Made by a program: the position numbers and the translations under genes | NCBI RefSeq assembly: GCF_029892095.1 | Contig: NZ_JARZAE010000004.1 | Location: 7,192,001 to 7,256,000 of the forward strand | DNA length: 64,000 nt | Reading direction: 5' to 3' | Source of the DNA: Kitasatospora sp. MAP12-44 | Lineage (GTDB): Bacteria > Actinomycetota > Actinomycetes > Streptomycetales > Streptomycetaceae | Shown here: in pieces, positions 1 through 11,745 of the stretch | Numbering within the stretch: position 1 is the stretch's first letter | How the letters are laid out: each line of letters starts with the position of its first letter | The notes under the pieces: generated by a model | Databases searched by the model: none | What the model saw: the letters and a program-made list of their open reading frames with translations, nothing else | What the model was told of the DNA's origin: nothing

Positions 1-167
1 ACGTCTGCCTCAACGACAACGTGGTCGAGGGTCTGCAGTGCCTGGACGTGCCCGCCTTCAGCGTGCAGTACCACCCCGAGGCGGCGGCCGGTCCGCACGA
101 CGCGGCCTACCTCTTCGACCGTTTTGTCGACCTCATGACGGCGTCGCACGCCAACGCAGGGAGCTGA
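1..167 (+). CDS. carA: Carbamoyl-phosphate synthase small subunit, 3' end only
   Basis: The first 167 bases read in one frame (from base 3) to a TGA at 165-167. The encoded tail contains FSVQYHPEAAAGPHD, the class I glutamine amidotransferase segment carrying the catalytic His-x-Glu pair of CarA. CarA releases ammonia from glutamine for carbamoyl phosphate synthesis in the cytoplasm. It lies 3 bases upstream of carB, the usual carAB order, so the two are co-transcribed and probably translationally coupled. The start and most of the gene lie outside the window. Confidence 0.93.
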   Translation, partial: VCLNDNVVEGLQCLDVPAFSVQYHPEAAAGPHDAAYLFDRFVDLMTASHANAGS

Positions 168-170
168 CCC

Positions 171-3479
<3,309 letters not shown>

Positions 3480-3488
3480 CCCCATCAT

Positions 3489-3524
3489 CAGTGGGGGGCA
3501 CCGCACACCGGGTGCCCCCCACTG
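3489..3524 (+). terminator. Hairpin terminator after carB
   Basis: A perfect 14-bp inverted repeat (3489-3502 with 3511-3524, arm CAGTGGGGGGCACC) with an 8-base loop follows the carB stop. There is no T-run, which is common for actinobacterial terminators. It separates carAB from the pyrD-pyrF genes or attenuates read-through. Confidence 0.8.
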
Positions 3525-3554
3525 CCATGTGTCGTGCGAGGAAGGCCCAGTAGC

Positions 3555-4649
3555 TTGTACAAGATCCTTTTCAATCGCGTCTTCCGGAAGATGGACCCCG
3601 AGAAGGCCCATCACCTTGCCTTCTTCTGGATCCGGCTGGCCGCCTCCGTCCCGGTCCTGCGCCAGCTGGTCAAGCTGGTGCTCGCCCCGCAGGACCGCTC
3701 GCTGCGCACGTCGGCGCTCGGGCTCGACCTGCCCGGCCCGTTCGGCCTCGGCGCCGGCTTCGACAAGAACGCCATCGGCATCGACGGCCTGGCGATGCTC
3801 GGCTTCGACTACGTCGAGATCGGCACCGTCACCGGCGAGCCGCAGCCGGGCAACCCGCTGCCGCGGCTCTTCCGGCTGGTCGAGGACCGCGCGCTGATCA
3901 ACCGGATGGGCTTCAACAACCAGGGCTCGGCCCGGGTGGCCGCCCGCCTGGCCGCGCGTCCGCACACCACCTCGACCCCGGTGATCGGCGTCAACATCGG
4001 CAAGACCAAGGTGGTCGAGGAGGCCGACGCGATCGCCGACTACGTCAAGAGCACCCAGCGGCTGGCCGCGCACGCCGACTACCTGGTGGTCAACGTCAGC
4101 TCGCCGAACACCCCCGGGCTGCGCAACCTGCAGGCCGTCGAGCACCTGGGCCCGCTGCTCGCCGCCGTCCGCGAGGCCGCCGACCGGGCCACCGCGCACC
4201 ATGTGCCGCTGCTGGTCAAGATCGCCCCCGACCTGGCCGACGAGGACATCGACGCGGTCGCCGAACTGGCCCTGGAGATGGGCCTGGACGGCATCATCGC
4301 GACCAACACCACGATCGGCCGCGAGGGCCTGCGGGCCCCCGCCGCGCAGATCGAGGCGATCGGCATGGGCGGCCTCTCCGGCGCCCCGCTGCAGGGCCGC
4401 TCGCTGGAGGTGCTCAAGCGCCTGCGCAAGCGCACCGAGGGCCGCCTCACGCTGATCTCGGTCGGCGGCATCGAGAGCGCCGAGGACGCCTGGCAGCGCA
4501 TCCTGGCCGGCGCCGACCTGGTCCAGGGCTACAGCGCCTTCATCTACGAAGGCCCGTTCTGGATGCGCCGGGTGCACCAGGGCCTCGCCGCCCGGCTGCG
4601 GGCCAGCGGATTCGCCACCATCGCGGAGGCGGTCGGCAGCAAGGCCTGA
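3555..4649 (+). CDS. pyrD: Dihydroorotate dehydrogenase, class 2 (quinone-dependent)
   Basis: This FMN enzyme oxidises dihydroorotate to orotate, passing electrons to membrane quinone. I chose the TTG at 3555 because AGGAAGG lies about 10 bases upstream and the product then begins MYKILFNRVFRKMDPEKAHH, the N-terminal amphipathic helix of class 2 enzymes that docks on the membrane. An earlier in-frame GTG (3534) precedes that RBS. The catalytic base is Ser in VNVSSPNTPGLRNLQ, as in class 2, whereas class 1 uses Cys. About 364 residues. A second, class 1B, enzyme is encoded 1 kb downstream, which is unusual. Start is moderately certain, family very certain. Confidence 0.95.
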   Translation: MYKILFNRVFRKMDPEKAHHLAFFWIRLAASVPVLRQLVKLVLAPQDRSLRTSALGLDLPGPFGLGAGFDKNAIGIDGLAMLGFDYVEIGTVTGEPQPGNPLPRLFRLVEDRALINRMGFNNQGSARVAARLAARPHTTSTPVIGVNIGKTKVVEEADAIADYVKSTQRLAAHADYLVVNVSSPNTPGLRNLQAVEHLGPLLAAVREAADRATAHHVPLLVKIAPDLADEDIDAVAELALEMGLDGIIATNTTIGREGLRAPAAQIEAIGMGGLSGAPLQGRSLEVLKRLRKRTEGRLTLISVGGIESAEDAWQRILAGADLVQGYSAFIYEGPFWMRRVHQGLAARLRASGFATIAEAVGSKA

Positions 4650-4741
4650 TGGTTCGTCACACCTTGGGGGGATGTGACAGCCGCTGGTCGGATTTGGCAG
4701 AGTTCGACTGCCGGCTCACCGCCCCCGAAAGGTGCCCTCGC

Positions 4742-5596
4742 ATGGCCAATCCCTTGCACCTGCGGGCCGAGGTGCTCGCGAACACCCCCGAAGGTGCCTA
4801 CCGCCGCCTGGTGCTGCGCGCCCCCGGGGTGCCGGAGCGGGCCAGGCCCGGCCACTTCGCCACCCTGGCGGTGGGCGGTGCGACCTCCTCGATGCTGCTG
4901 CGCCGGGCCTTCTCGATCCACCGCGGCGACCCCGAGGCGGGGACTGTCGAGCTGCTGGTGTCCGCGCACGGCGCGGGCACCCGGGAGCTGGCCGAGTCCA
5001 CCCCCGGCGAGCAGCTGGACCTGATCGCCCCGCTGGGCACGCCGTTCCCGCTGCCCGAGGGGCCGGTCACCGCCCTGCTGGTGGCCGACGGCTACGCGGG
5101 CGCACCGCTGTTCGACCTGGCCGCCCGGATCCTGCGGCTCGGCGGCCAGGTCGGCTTCATCCTGGGCGCCCCGAGCGCGGACCGGCTGTTCGGCGTCGAG
5201 CAGGCCAGGGCGCTCACCCAGGACGTCCTGGTGCTCACCGAGGACGGCACGCTCGGCATGACCGGCCGGGTCGCCGACCCGCTGGCGCAGGCCGTGCACG
5301 CCATCGAGGCGAGCGTGCTCTACGCCGCCGGTCCGGTGCCGATGCTCTCGGCGGTCAGCGCGACCGCCGTGGAGCTCGGGGTCCGCTGCCACACCGCGGT
5401 GGAGGCGGCGATGGCCTGCGGGGTGGGGATCTGCATGACCTGCGTGCTGCCGGTGGTCGGTGAGGACGGCGTCAGCCGCTTTGTGCGCACCTGCACCGAC
5501 GGCCCGGTCTTCGACGGCGCCCGGGTCCGCTGGGCCGACATCGGGACCGTCCCCCCTGATCTCGAAGGCGCCGCCGCGATGGGAGGCAACCCGTGA
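4742..5596 (+). CDS. pyrK: PyrK-like dihydroorotate dehydrogenase electron-transfer subunit
   Basis: PyrK couples class 1B PyrD to NAD+ through FAD and a [2Fe-2S] cluster. The N-terminal half is a ferredoxin-reductase-like FAD domain (LLRRAFSIHRGD is the flavin-binding segment), the middle is an NAD-binding domain, and the C-terminus carries the cluster cysteines in CGVGICMTC plus a later Cys in RTCTDGPVF. About 284 residues from ATG 4742 (AAAGG upstream); the open frame extends back to 4649 but that extension looks non-coding. Its stop overlaps the start of class 1B pyrD by 4 bases, so the two are translationally coupled and are probably subunits of one heterotetramer. Confidence 0.9.
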   Translation: MANPLHLRAEVLANTPEGAYRRLVLRAPGVPERARPGHFATLAVGGATSSMLLRRAFSIHRGDPEAGTVELLVSAHGAGTRELAESTPGEQLDLIAPLGTPFPLPEGPVTALLVADGYAGAPLFDLAARILRLGGQVGFILGAPSADRLFGVEQARALTQDVLVLTEDGTLGMTGRVADPLAQAVHAIEASVLYAAGPVPMLSAVSATAVELGVRCHTAVEAAMACGVGICMTCVLPVVGEDGVSRFVRTCTDGPVFDGARVRWADIGTVPPDLEGAAAMGGNP

Positions 5597-6546
5597 ACCC
5601 CGACGACGTGGACCTCAGCGCCCCGCTGGGCAGCACCGTGCTGCCCAACCCGCTGAGCACCGCCTCCGGCTGCGCCGGCTACGGGCGCGAGCTGGCGCGC
5701 TTCGTGCCGCTGGACGCGCTGGGCAGCGTCACCACCAAGACGATCATGCCGTACCCGCGCTCCGGGCAGGCCACCCCGCGACTGGCCGAGACGCCGTCCG
5801 GGATGCTCAACTCGATCGGGCTGCAGGGCTCCGGCATCGACGCCTTCGTCCGGCACGAGCTGCCCTGGCTGGCCGAGCGCGGCGCCCGGGTGCTGGTCTC
5901 GATCGCGGGGGAGCGCCTGGAGGAGTTCGCCGCGCTGGTCGAGCGGCTGAACGGGCAGCCGGGGGTGGCCGGCATCGAACTGAACATCTCCTGCCCCAAC
6001 GTGGCCGACCGCGGCCTCTTCTTCGCCAGCAACCCGGCCACCTCGTACGACGTGGTGCGCGCCGTCCGCAAGCTCACCGACCCCGAGCTGCCGGTCTACG
6101 CCAAGCTCTCGCCGGACGTCACCTCGATCACCGACATCGCCGCGGCCTGCGTGCAGGCCGGCGCGGACGGCCTGTCGATGGTCAACACCGCGCTCGGCCT
6201 GGCCGTCGACCTAGACACCCTGCGCCCGGCGCTGGCCGGCGGCACCGGCGGGCTCTCCGGCCCGGCGCTGCGGCCGATCGCGCTGCGCTGCGTCTACCAG
6301 GTGCACGCCGCGATGCTGGCCGAGCGGATCCCGCAGGTGCCGATCCTCGGCATGGGCGGCATCCGCAGCGGCCGCGACGCGCTGGAGTTCACCCTGGCCG
6401 GCGCCTCGGGCGTGGCCGTCGGCACCGCGCTCTTCAACGACCCCGGCGCCCCGCTGCGGATCCTGGACGAGCTGCGCGCCGAACTGGCCGCCCGGGGCTT
6501 CGCCAAGTACACCGACGCGGTGGGATTCGCCCACCGTCCGCTCTAG
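5593..6546 (+). CDS. pyrD: Dihydroorotate dehydrogenase, class 1B catalytic subunit
   Basis: The 317-residue cytosolic TIM-barrel enzyme oxidises dihydroorotate to orotate with NAD+ when paired with PyrK. The catalytic Cys is visible in ELNISCPNV, the class 1 signature, in place of the Ser of class 2. FMN phosphate-binding motifs appear as ILGMGGIRSGRDALEF and AGASGVAVGTALF near the C-terminus. The GTG start overlaps the pyrK-like stop (GTGA). pyrF follows after 16 bases, so pyrK-pyrD-pyrF form an operon. Together with the class 2 gene upstream, this cell has two routes for the same step, NAD-linked and quinone-linked. Confidence 0.95.
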   Translation: MNPDDVDLSAPLGSTVLPNPLSTASGCAGYGRELARFVPLDALGSVTTKTIMPYPRSGQATPRLAETPSGMLNSIGLQGSGIDAFVRHELPWLAERGARVLVSIAGERLEEFAALVERLNGQPGVAGIELNISCPNVADRGLFFASNPATSYDVVRAVRKLTDPELPVYAKLSPDVTSITDIAAACVQAGADGLSMVNTALGLAVDLDTLRPALAGGTGGLSGPALRPIALRCVYQVHAAMLAERIPQVPILGMGGIRSGRDALEFTLAGASGVAVGTALFNDPGAPLRILDELRAELAARGFAKYTDAVGFAHRPL

Positions 6547-6562
6547 AGCCTGAAAGGCCCTC

Positions 6563-7390
6563 ATGACCACCTTCGGTACCCGGCTGCGCCACGCGATGGA
6601 CACCCGCGGCCAGCTCTGTGTCGGCATCGACCCGCACGCCGCACTGCTGGCCGCCTGGGGGCTCGGCGACGACCTGGCCGGCCTGGAGACCTTCAGCCGC
6701 ACCGTGGTCGAGGCGCTCGCCGACCGGGTCGCCGTGCTCAAGCCGCAGGCCGCCTTCTTCGAGCGCTTCGGCAGCAAGGGTGTCGCGGTGCTGGAGCGCA
6801 GCGTGGCGGACGCCCGCGCGGCCGGCGCGCTGGTGCTGATGGACGCCAAGCGCGGCGACATCGGCTCCACCATGGCCGCCTACGCGGACGCCTTCCTCTC
6901 GCCGTCCAGCCCGCTCTTCTCGGACGCCGTCACGGTCAGCCCCTACCTGGGCTTCGGTTCGCTGCAGCCGGCCCTGGACCTGGCCCGGGCCAACGGCGCC
7001 GGGGTCTTCGCGCTGGCGCTCACCTCCAACCCCGAGGGCTTCGAGGTGCAGCGGGCGGTGGGCCCGGACGGTGTGAGCGTGGCGCAGGGCGTGCTGAACC
7101 GGCTGGCCGCCGAGAACAAGGGCGCCGAGCCGCTGGGCTCCTTCGGCGCGGTGGTCGGCGCGACGCTGGCCGACGCCGGCGTGGATCTGGCCATCAACGG
7201 GCCGCTGCTCGCCCCCGGTATCGGCGCCCAGGGGGCGACCATGGCCGACCTGCCGCGGGTCTTCGGCGCCCAGGTGCGCAATGTGGTGCCGAGCGTGAGC
7301 CGGGACGTGCTCAAGCACGGGCCGTCGGTCGGCGCGCTGCGCGAGGCCGCGCGGCGCTTTGTGGACGAGTACGCGGCCGCTGTGCTGTGA
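6563..7390 (+). CDS. pyrF: Orotidine 5'-phosphate decarboxylase (type 2)
   Basis: PyrF decarboxylates OMP to UMP, the last step of de novo UMP synthesis. The 275-residue TIM barrel carries the catalytic signature DAKRGDIGST, with the key Lys at residue 96, and an N-terminal CVGIDPH substrate-binding segment. The length fits the longer actinobacterial type 2 family rather than the ~230-residue enterobacterial form. It is the last gene of the pyr run: a 12-bp stem terminator follows 50 bases after the stop. Confidence 0.97.
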   Translation: MTTFGTRLRHAMDTRGQLCVGIDPHAALLAAWGLGDDLAGLETFSRTVVEALADRVAVLKPQAAFFERFGSKGVAVLERSVADARAAGALVLMDAKRGDIGSTMAAYADAFLSPSSPLFSDAVTVSPYLGFGSLQPALDLARANGAGVFALALTSNPEGFEVQRAVGPDGVSVAQGVLNRLAAENKGAEPLGSFGAVVGATLADAGVDLAINGPLLAPGIGAQGATMADLPRVFGAQVRNVVPSVSRDVLKHGPSVGALREAARRFVDEYAAAVL

Positions 7391-7442
7391 GGGTCGTCAC
7401 AGTCGTTTGACGAACAGGGGCCAAAGGCGGCCGATTTCTCCC

Positions 7443-7480
7443 GAAAAGTCCTGGCCTACCCATGCTGACCAGGACTTTTC
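7443..7480 (+). terminator. Rho-independent-type terminator after pyrF
   Basis: A perfect 12-bp inverted repeat (7443-7454 with 7469-7480, arm GAAAAGTCCTGG), 14-base loop, is followed by the T-rich AGCTTCTTTTCC. It ends the pyrimidine operon. The remaining ~200 bases to mihF must hold that gene's promoter; I see no obvious -10/-35 pair. Confidence 0.85.
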
Positions 7481-7677
7481 AGCTTCTTTTCCTGACGCGG
7501 GCTCTCAATGCGGGTAATGTCCGGCGGTAGGTGCCCTTGGTGGTGCGATTCCTGTCGCTCTCGCAGGTCAGAGTGGCTGGGTCGGTCCATGGCCGGAGTC
7601 CCCAGCGTCTTCGGCAGGTCCCTGGCACCACCCCTGTCCTAGCACTTCATTTCCTTCCAGACCCTGAGGTGAACGGC

Positions 7678-8004
7678 GTGGCTCTTCCGCCCCTTACCCC
7701 TGAACAGCGCACCGCTGCGCTGGCCAAGGCCGCCGAGGCTCGCCGGGAGCGCGCCGAGGTGAAGAACCGGCTCAAGCACTCCGGAGCGTCCCTGCACGAG
7801 GTGATCAAGGCCGGTAAGTCCGAGAACGATGTCATCGGCAAGATGAAGGTCTCCGCACTGCTGGAGAGCCTTCCGGGTGTCGGCAAGGTCCGCGCCAAGC
7901 AGATCATGGAGCGGCTCGGCATCAGCGAGAGCCGTCGGGTGCGCGGTCTCGGGACCAACCAGATCGCCTCCCTGGAGCGCGAGTTCGGCGGCGCTGCATC
8001 CTGA
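7678..8004 (+). CDS. mihF: Actinobacterial integration host factor (mIHF/sIHF)
   Basis: This small basic nucleoid protein bends DNA and affects chromosome compaction, phage integration and development in actinobacteria. From GTG 7678 (GAGGTGA seven bases upstream) the product is 108 residues and begins MALPPLTPEQRTAALAKAAE, as in the family. The C-terminal helix-two-turn-helix DNA-binding module contains LESLPGVGKVRAKQIMERLG. An upstream in-frame extension to 7531 has no family support. The position between pyrF and gmk is the conserved streptomycete arrangement. It is unrelated in sequence to E. coli IHF. Confidence 0.96.
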   Translation: MALPPLTPEQRTAALAKAAEARRERAEVKNRLKHSGASLHEVIKAGKSENDVIGKMKVSALLESLPGVGKVRAKQIMERLGISESRRVRGLGTNQIASLEREFGGAAS

Positions 8005-8053
8005 CGCCACCCGGTGGTCTCCGGTTCGTCCGCGATCCGGGATAATCGGGGGC

Positions 8054-8611
8054 ATGAGTGAACGTCCGCGGCTGACCGTGCTCTCCGGCCCTTCGGGGGT
8101 CGGCAAGAGCACGGTCGTCGCTCATATGAGGCAGCAGCACCCCGAGGTCTGGCTCTCGGTGTCGGCGACAACCCGCCACCCGAGGCCCGGCGAGCAGCAC
8201 GGGGTCCATTACCACTTCGTCGACAACGACGAGTTCGACAAGCTGATCGCCAACGGTGAGCTGCTGGAGTGGGCGGTGTTCGCGGGCAACCGCTACGGCA
8301 CCCCGCGCTCGGCGGTGCAGGAGCGGCTGGAGCGCGGCGAGCCGGTGCTGCTGGAGATCGACCTGCAGGGCGCCCGCCAGGTGCGGGAGTCGATGCCGGA
8401 GGCGCAGCTGGTCTTCCTGGCCCCGCCGAGCTGGGAGGAGCTGGTCCGCCGGCTCACCGGTCGCGGCACCGAGGCGCAGGACGTCATCGACCAGCGGCTG
8501 GCGGCGGCGAAGGTCGAACTGGCGGCGGAGCCGGAGTTCGACACCACCCTCGTCAACACCTCCGTCGAGCAGGTGGCCACTGAACTGCTAGCCTTGCTCG
8601 GTGTAGCCTGA
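8054..8611 (+). CDS. gmk: Guanylate kinase
   Basis: Gmk phosphorylates GMP to GDP with ATP. From ATG 8054 the product is 185 residues. The P-loop GPSGVGKST lies at residues 10-18, followed by the GMP-binding segment (SATTRHPRPGEQ and GVHYHF) and the LLEIDLQGARQ motif. Upstream in-frame codons to 7877 overlap mihF and are not part of the gene. rpoZ follows after 88 bases; the mihF-gmk-rpoZ order is typical of the group. Confidence 0.97.
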   Translation: MSERPRLTVLSGPSGVGKSTVVAHMRQQHPEVWLSVSATTRHPRPGEQHGVHYHFVDNDEFDKLIANGELLEWAVFAGNRYGTPRSAVQERLERGEPVLLEIDLQGARQVRESMPEAQLVFLAPPSWEELVRRLTGRGTEAQDVIDQRLAAAKVELAAEPEFDTTLVNTSVEQVATELLALLGVA

Positions 8612-8699
8612 CCTGATCTCATCGCTGGTTGTCATCTGTACTGATGTTCTGACCAGTGGATCAGGTTTCTGTTTTTTCATCTTTTCGGAAGGTTTTCGC

Positions 8700-8966
8700 A
8701 TGTCCTCTTCCATGACCGCTCCCGAGGGCATCATCAACCCGCCGATCGACGAGCTTCTTGAGGCCACCGACTCGAAGTACAGCCTGGTCATCTACGCCGC
8801 CAAGCGCGCGCGTCAGATCAACGCGTACTACTCGCAGCTCGGCGAGGGCCTCCTGGAGTACGTCGGCCCGCTGGTCGACACCCACGTGCACGAGAAGCCG
8901 CTGTCGATCGCGCTGCGCGAGATCAACGCCGGCATGCTCACGGCCGAGGCCGTCGACGTCGCCTGA
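8700..8966 (+). CDS. rpoZ: RNA polymerase omega subunit
   Basis: The 88-residue omega subunit assists assembly of RNA polymerase by holding beta-prime. The conserved core is visible as DSKYSLVIYAAKRARQINAY and the C-terminal EKPLSIALREI segment. It begins at ATG 8700 with GGAAGG upstream. A strong hairpin terminator follows the stop, so it ends the mihF-gmk-rpoZ group. Confidence 0.97.
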   Translation: MSSSMTAPEGIINPPIDELLEATDSKYSLVIYAAKRARQINAYYSQLGEGLLEYVGPLVDTHVHEKPLSIALREINAGMLTAEAVDVA

Positions 8967-8977
8967 TGTCGTTGCTC

Positions 8978-9013
8978 GAAGGGCCCGTCGGAGATTCCTC
9001 CGGCGGGCCCTTC
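8978..9013 (+). terminator. Hairpin terminator after rpoZ
   Basis: An inverted repeat of about 16 bp (GAAGGGCCCGTCGGAG / CTCCGGCGGGCCCTTC, one mismatch) with a 4-base loop lies 12 bases after the rpoZ stop. Confidence 0.8.
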
Positions 9014-9077
9014 GTCTTGGGTCCCTCGACCGGGGCCTTAGGGTGACCACGAGCCCAGTGGAGGAGTGGACCAGCCC

Positions 9078-10280
9078 ATGAACCAGCCCCGTGTCGTCCT
9101 CGGAGTCAGCGGCGGGATCGCCGCGTACAAGGCCTGCGAGCTGCTGCGCCGGTTCACCGAGTCCGGCCACCAGGTCACCGTGGTGCCCACCGCCGCCTCG
9201 CTGCACTTCGTCGGCGAGGCGACCTGGGCGGCGCTGTCGGGGCGTCCGGCGGCCACCGAGACCTGGGAGCGGGTGCACGAGGTCCCGCACGTGCGGATCG
9301 GGCAGCAGGCCGACCTGGTCGTGGTCGCCCCGGCCACCGCGGACCTGCTGGCCAAGGCGGCCCACGGCCTGGCCGACGACCTGCTGACCAACACCCTGCT
9401 CACCGCGCGCTGCCCGGTGGTCTTCGCCCCGGCGATGCACACCGAGATGTGGGAGCACCCCGCCACCCAGGAGAACGTGGCCACCCTGCGCCGGCGCGGC
9501 GCGATCGTGCTGGAGCCCGCGGTCGGCCGGCTGACCGGCGCGGACACCGGCAAGGGCCGGCTGCCCGACCCGGACGCGATCTTCGAGGCCTGCCGCCTGG
9601 TGCTGGCCCGCGGCGGGCTGCCGGCCGACCTGGCGGGCCGTCATGTGGTGGTCTCCGGCGGCGGCACCCGCGAGCCGCTGGACCCGGTGCGCTTCCTGGG
9701 CAACATCTCCTCCGGCAAGCAGGGCTACGCGCTGGCCGCCACCGCCGCCGCGCGCGGCGCCCGGGTCACCCTGCTGGCCGCCAACACCGAGCTGCCCGAC
9801 CCGGCCGGCGTCGATGTGGTGAAGGTCTCCACGGCGCTCCAGCTGCGCGAGGCGGCGCTGAAGGCCGCGGCCGACGCGGACGTGGTGGTGATGGCGGCCG
9901 CGGTGGCCGACTTCCGCCCCGCGGAGTACGCCGCCGTCAAGATCAAGAAGGTCGAGGGCGCCGATCCCGCGCCGGTGGCACTGGTCCGCAACCCCGACAT
10001 CCTGGCGGAGCTCGCCGCCCACCGGGCGCACCCGGGACAGGTCGTGGTGGGCTTCGCGGCCGAGACCGACCACGCCCTGGAGCACGGACGGGCGAAGCTC
10101 GTCCGAAAGGGCTGCGACCTTCTGGTGGTCAATGAGGTCGGCGCCGGCCGGGCTTTTGGTGCCGATACGAACGAAGCCGTCATTCTGGCCTCCGACGGCG
10201 TCGAGACGGCCGTCCCGCACGGCCCCAAGGAGGCCCTGGGGGACATTCTGTGGGACCTGGTGGCCCCCCGATTGGGCTGA
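9078..10280 (+). CDS. coaBC: Bifunctional phosphopantothenoylcysteine decarboxylase / synthase
   Basis: CoaBC joins 4'-phosphopantothenate to cysteine (CTP-dependent CoaB) and decarboxylates the product (FMN-dependent CoaC), two steps of CoA synthesis. The N-terminal flavoprotein domain starts VVLGVSGGIAAYKACELLRR and contains the FAPAMHTEMWEHPAT active-site segment. The C-terminal CoaB domain begins around residue 190 with VVVSGGGTREPLDPVRF. Length is 400 residues from ATG 9078, which has GGAGGAG about 12 bases upstream; GTG 9066 is an alternative start only four codons earlier. Stand-alone transcription from after the rpoZ terminator is likely. Confidence 0.96.
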   Translation: MNQPRVVLGVSGGIAAYKACELLRRFTESGHQVTVVPTAASLHFVGEATWAALSGRPAATETWERVHEVPHVRIGQQADLVVVAPATADLLAKAAHGLADDLLTNTLLTARCPVVFAPAMHTEMWEHPATQENVATLRRRGAIVLEPAVGRLTGADTGKGRLPDPDAIFEACRLVLARGGLPADLAGRHVVVSGGGTREPLDPVRFLGNISSGKQGYALAATAAARGARVTLLAANTELPDPAGVDVVKVSTALQLREAALKAAADADVVVMAAAVADFRPAEYAAVKIKKVEGADPAPVALVRNPDILAELAAHRAHPGQVVVGFAAETDHALEHGRAKLVRKGCDLLVVNEVGAGRAFGADTNEAVILASDGVETAVPHGPKEALGDILWDLVAPRLG

Positions 10281-10429
10281 CCAATGGGTGAGACGGCGGT
10301 GCCCGAACCACCGGAGACAGTGTTGAACGCCGGTACCCGCCCGTTACACTCCAGGCATCAAGTCTTTCCGGATGCCCCGGCCCGGCCGGGAGCGTTCAGT
10401 CAGCAGCCGCTGCAACCCCAGGGAGCGCT

Positions 10430-11638
10430 GTGTCTCGCCGCCTGTTCACGTCGGAGTCCGTCACCGAGGGACACCCCGACAAGATCGCTGACCAGATCAG
10501 CGACACCATTCTCGACGCTCTCCTCAAGGACGACCCGACCTCCCGGGTCGCCGTGGAGACGCTCATCACCACCGGCCTGGTCCACATCGCCGGTGAGGTG
10601 ACCACCAAGGCCTACGCGCCGATCGCGCAGCTGGTGCGCGACAAGATCCTGGAGATCGGGTACGACAGCTCGAAGAAGGGCTTCGACGGCGCCTCCTGCG
10701 GCGTCTCGGTGTCCATCGGCGCGCAGTCCCCGGACATCGCCCAGGGCGTCGACAGCGCGTACGAGGCCCGGGTCGAGGGTGACGAGGATGATCTCGACAA
10801 GCAGGGCGCCGGCGACCAGGGTCTGATGTTCGGTTACGCGTGCACCGACACCCCTGAGCTGATGCCGCTTCCGATCACCCTCGCGCACCGGCTCGCGCGC
10901 CGGCTCTCCGAGGTCCGCAAGAACGGGACCATCCCGTACCTGCGCCCCGACGGCAAGACCCAGGTCACCATCGAGTACGACGGCGACAAGGCCGTGCGCC
11001 TGGACACCGTGGTGGTCTCCTCGCAGCACGCCAGCGACATCGACCTGGACTCGCTGCTCGCGCCCGACATCCGCGAGTTCGTCGTGGAGCCGGAGCTCAA
11101 GCGCCTCGCCGAGGACGGCATCGACCTGGAGGTCGGCGACTACCGGCTGCTGGTCAACCCGACCGGCCGCTTCGAGATCGGCGGCCCGATGGGCGACGCC
11201 GGCCTGACCGGCCGCAAGATCATCATCGACACCTACGGCGGCATGGCCCGCCACGGTGGCGGCGCCTTCTCCGGCAAGGACCCGTCCAAGGTGGACCGCT
11301 CGGCCGCCTACGCGATGCGCTGGGTCGCCAAGAACATCGTCGCGGCGGGCCTGGCCACCCGCGCCGAGGTGCAGGTCGCGTACGCGATCGGCAAGGCCGA
11401 GCCGGTGGGCCTCTTCGTGGAGACCTTCGGCACCGAGACCGTTCCGGTGCTGAAGATCCAGGCCGCCGTCACCCAGGTCTTCGACCTGCGCCCGGCCGCG
11501 ATCATCCGCGACCTGGACCTGCTGCGGCCGATCTACGCCCAGACCGCCGCGTACGGCCACTTCGGCCGTGAGCTGCCGGACTTCACCTGGGAGCGCACCG
11601 ACCGCGCCGAGCAGCTGAAGGCCGCCGCACACGCGTAG
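10430..11638 (+). CDS. metK: S-adenosylmethionine synthetase
   Basis: MetK makes SAM from methionine and ATP. The 402-residue product begins SRRLFTSESVTEGHPDKI, the conserved N-terminus with the ATP-binding GHPDK motif. GAGDQGLMFGYA and GGGAFSGKDPSKVDRS (the P-loop-like GGGAFSGKD) are both intact. The start is GTG 10430 with GGGAG upstream. The 149-base leader between coaBC and metK shows no riboswitch I can support. A long GC-rich hairpin terminator follows. Confidence 0.97.
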   Translation: MSRRLFTSESVTEGHPDKIADQISDTILDALLKDDPTSRVAVETLITTGLVHIAGEVTTKAYAPIAQLVRDKILEIGYDSSKKGFDGASCGVSVSIGAQSPDIAQGVDSAYEARVEGDEDDLDKQGAGDQGLMFGYACTDTPELMPLPITLAHRLARRLSEVRKNGTIPYLRPDGKTQVTIEYDGDKAVRLDTVVVSSQHASDIDLDSLLAPDIREFVVEPELKRLAEDGIDLEVGDYRLLVNPTGRFEIGGPMGDAGLTGRKIIIDTYGGMARHGGGAFSGKDPSKVDRSAAYAMRWVAKNIVAAGLATRAEVQVAYAIGKAEPVGLFVETFGTETVPVLKIQAAVTQVFDLRPAAIIRDLDLLRPIYAQTAAYGHFGRELPDFTWERTDRAEQLKAAAHA

Positions 11639-11665
11639 TCGCGTCTGATCCGCGTTACGTCTGAT

Positions 11666-11710
11666 CCGCGGGCGGCGGTCACCCCTGAGCGGGGTGGCCG
11701 CCGCCCGCGG
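11666..11710 (+). terminator. Hairpin terminator after metK
   Basis: A ~20-bp GC-rich inverted repeat (11666-11685 with 11690-11710, one G-T wobble) with a TGAG loop follows metK by 27 bases. Confidence 0.8.
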
Positions 11711-11745
11711 CGTTTCTGTCCGAGCCCTCTGGTACGACTGGACCC

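Noticed and set aside
10281..10429. Possible SAM riboswitch upstream of metK
   Set aside because: I could not fold the 149 bases into any known SAM riboswitch core; left as ordinary leader.
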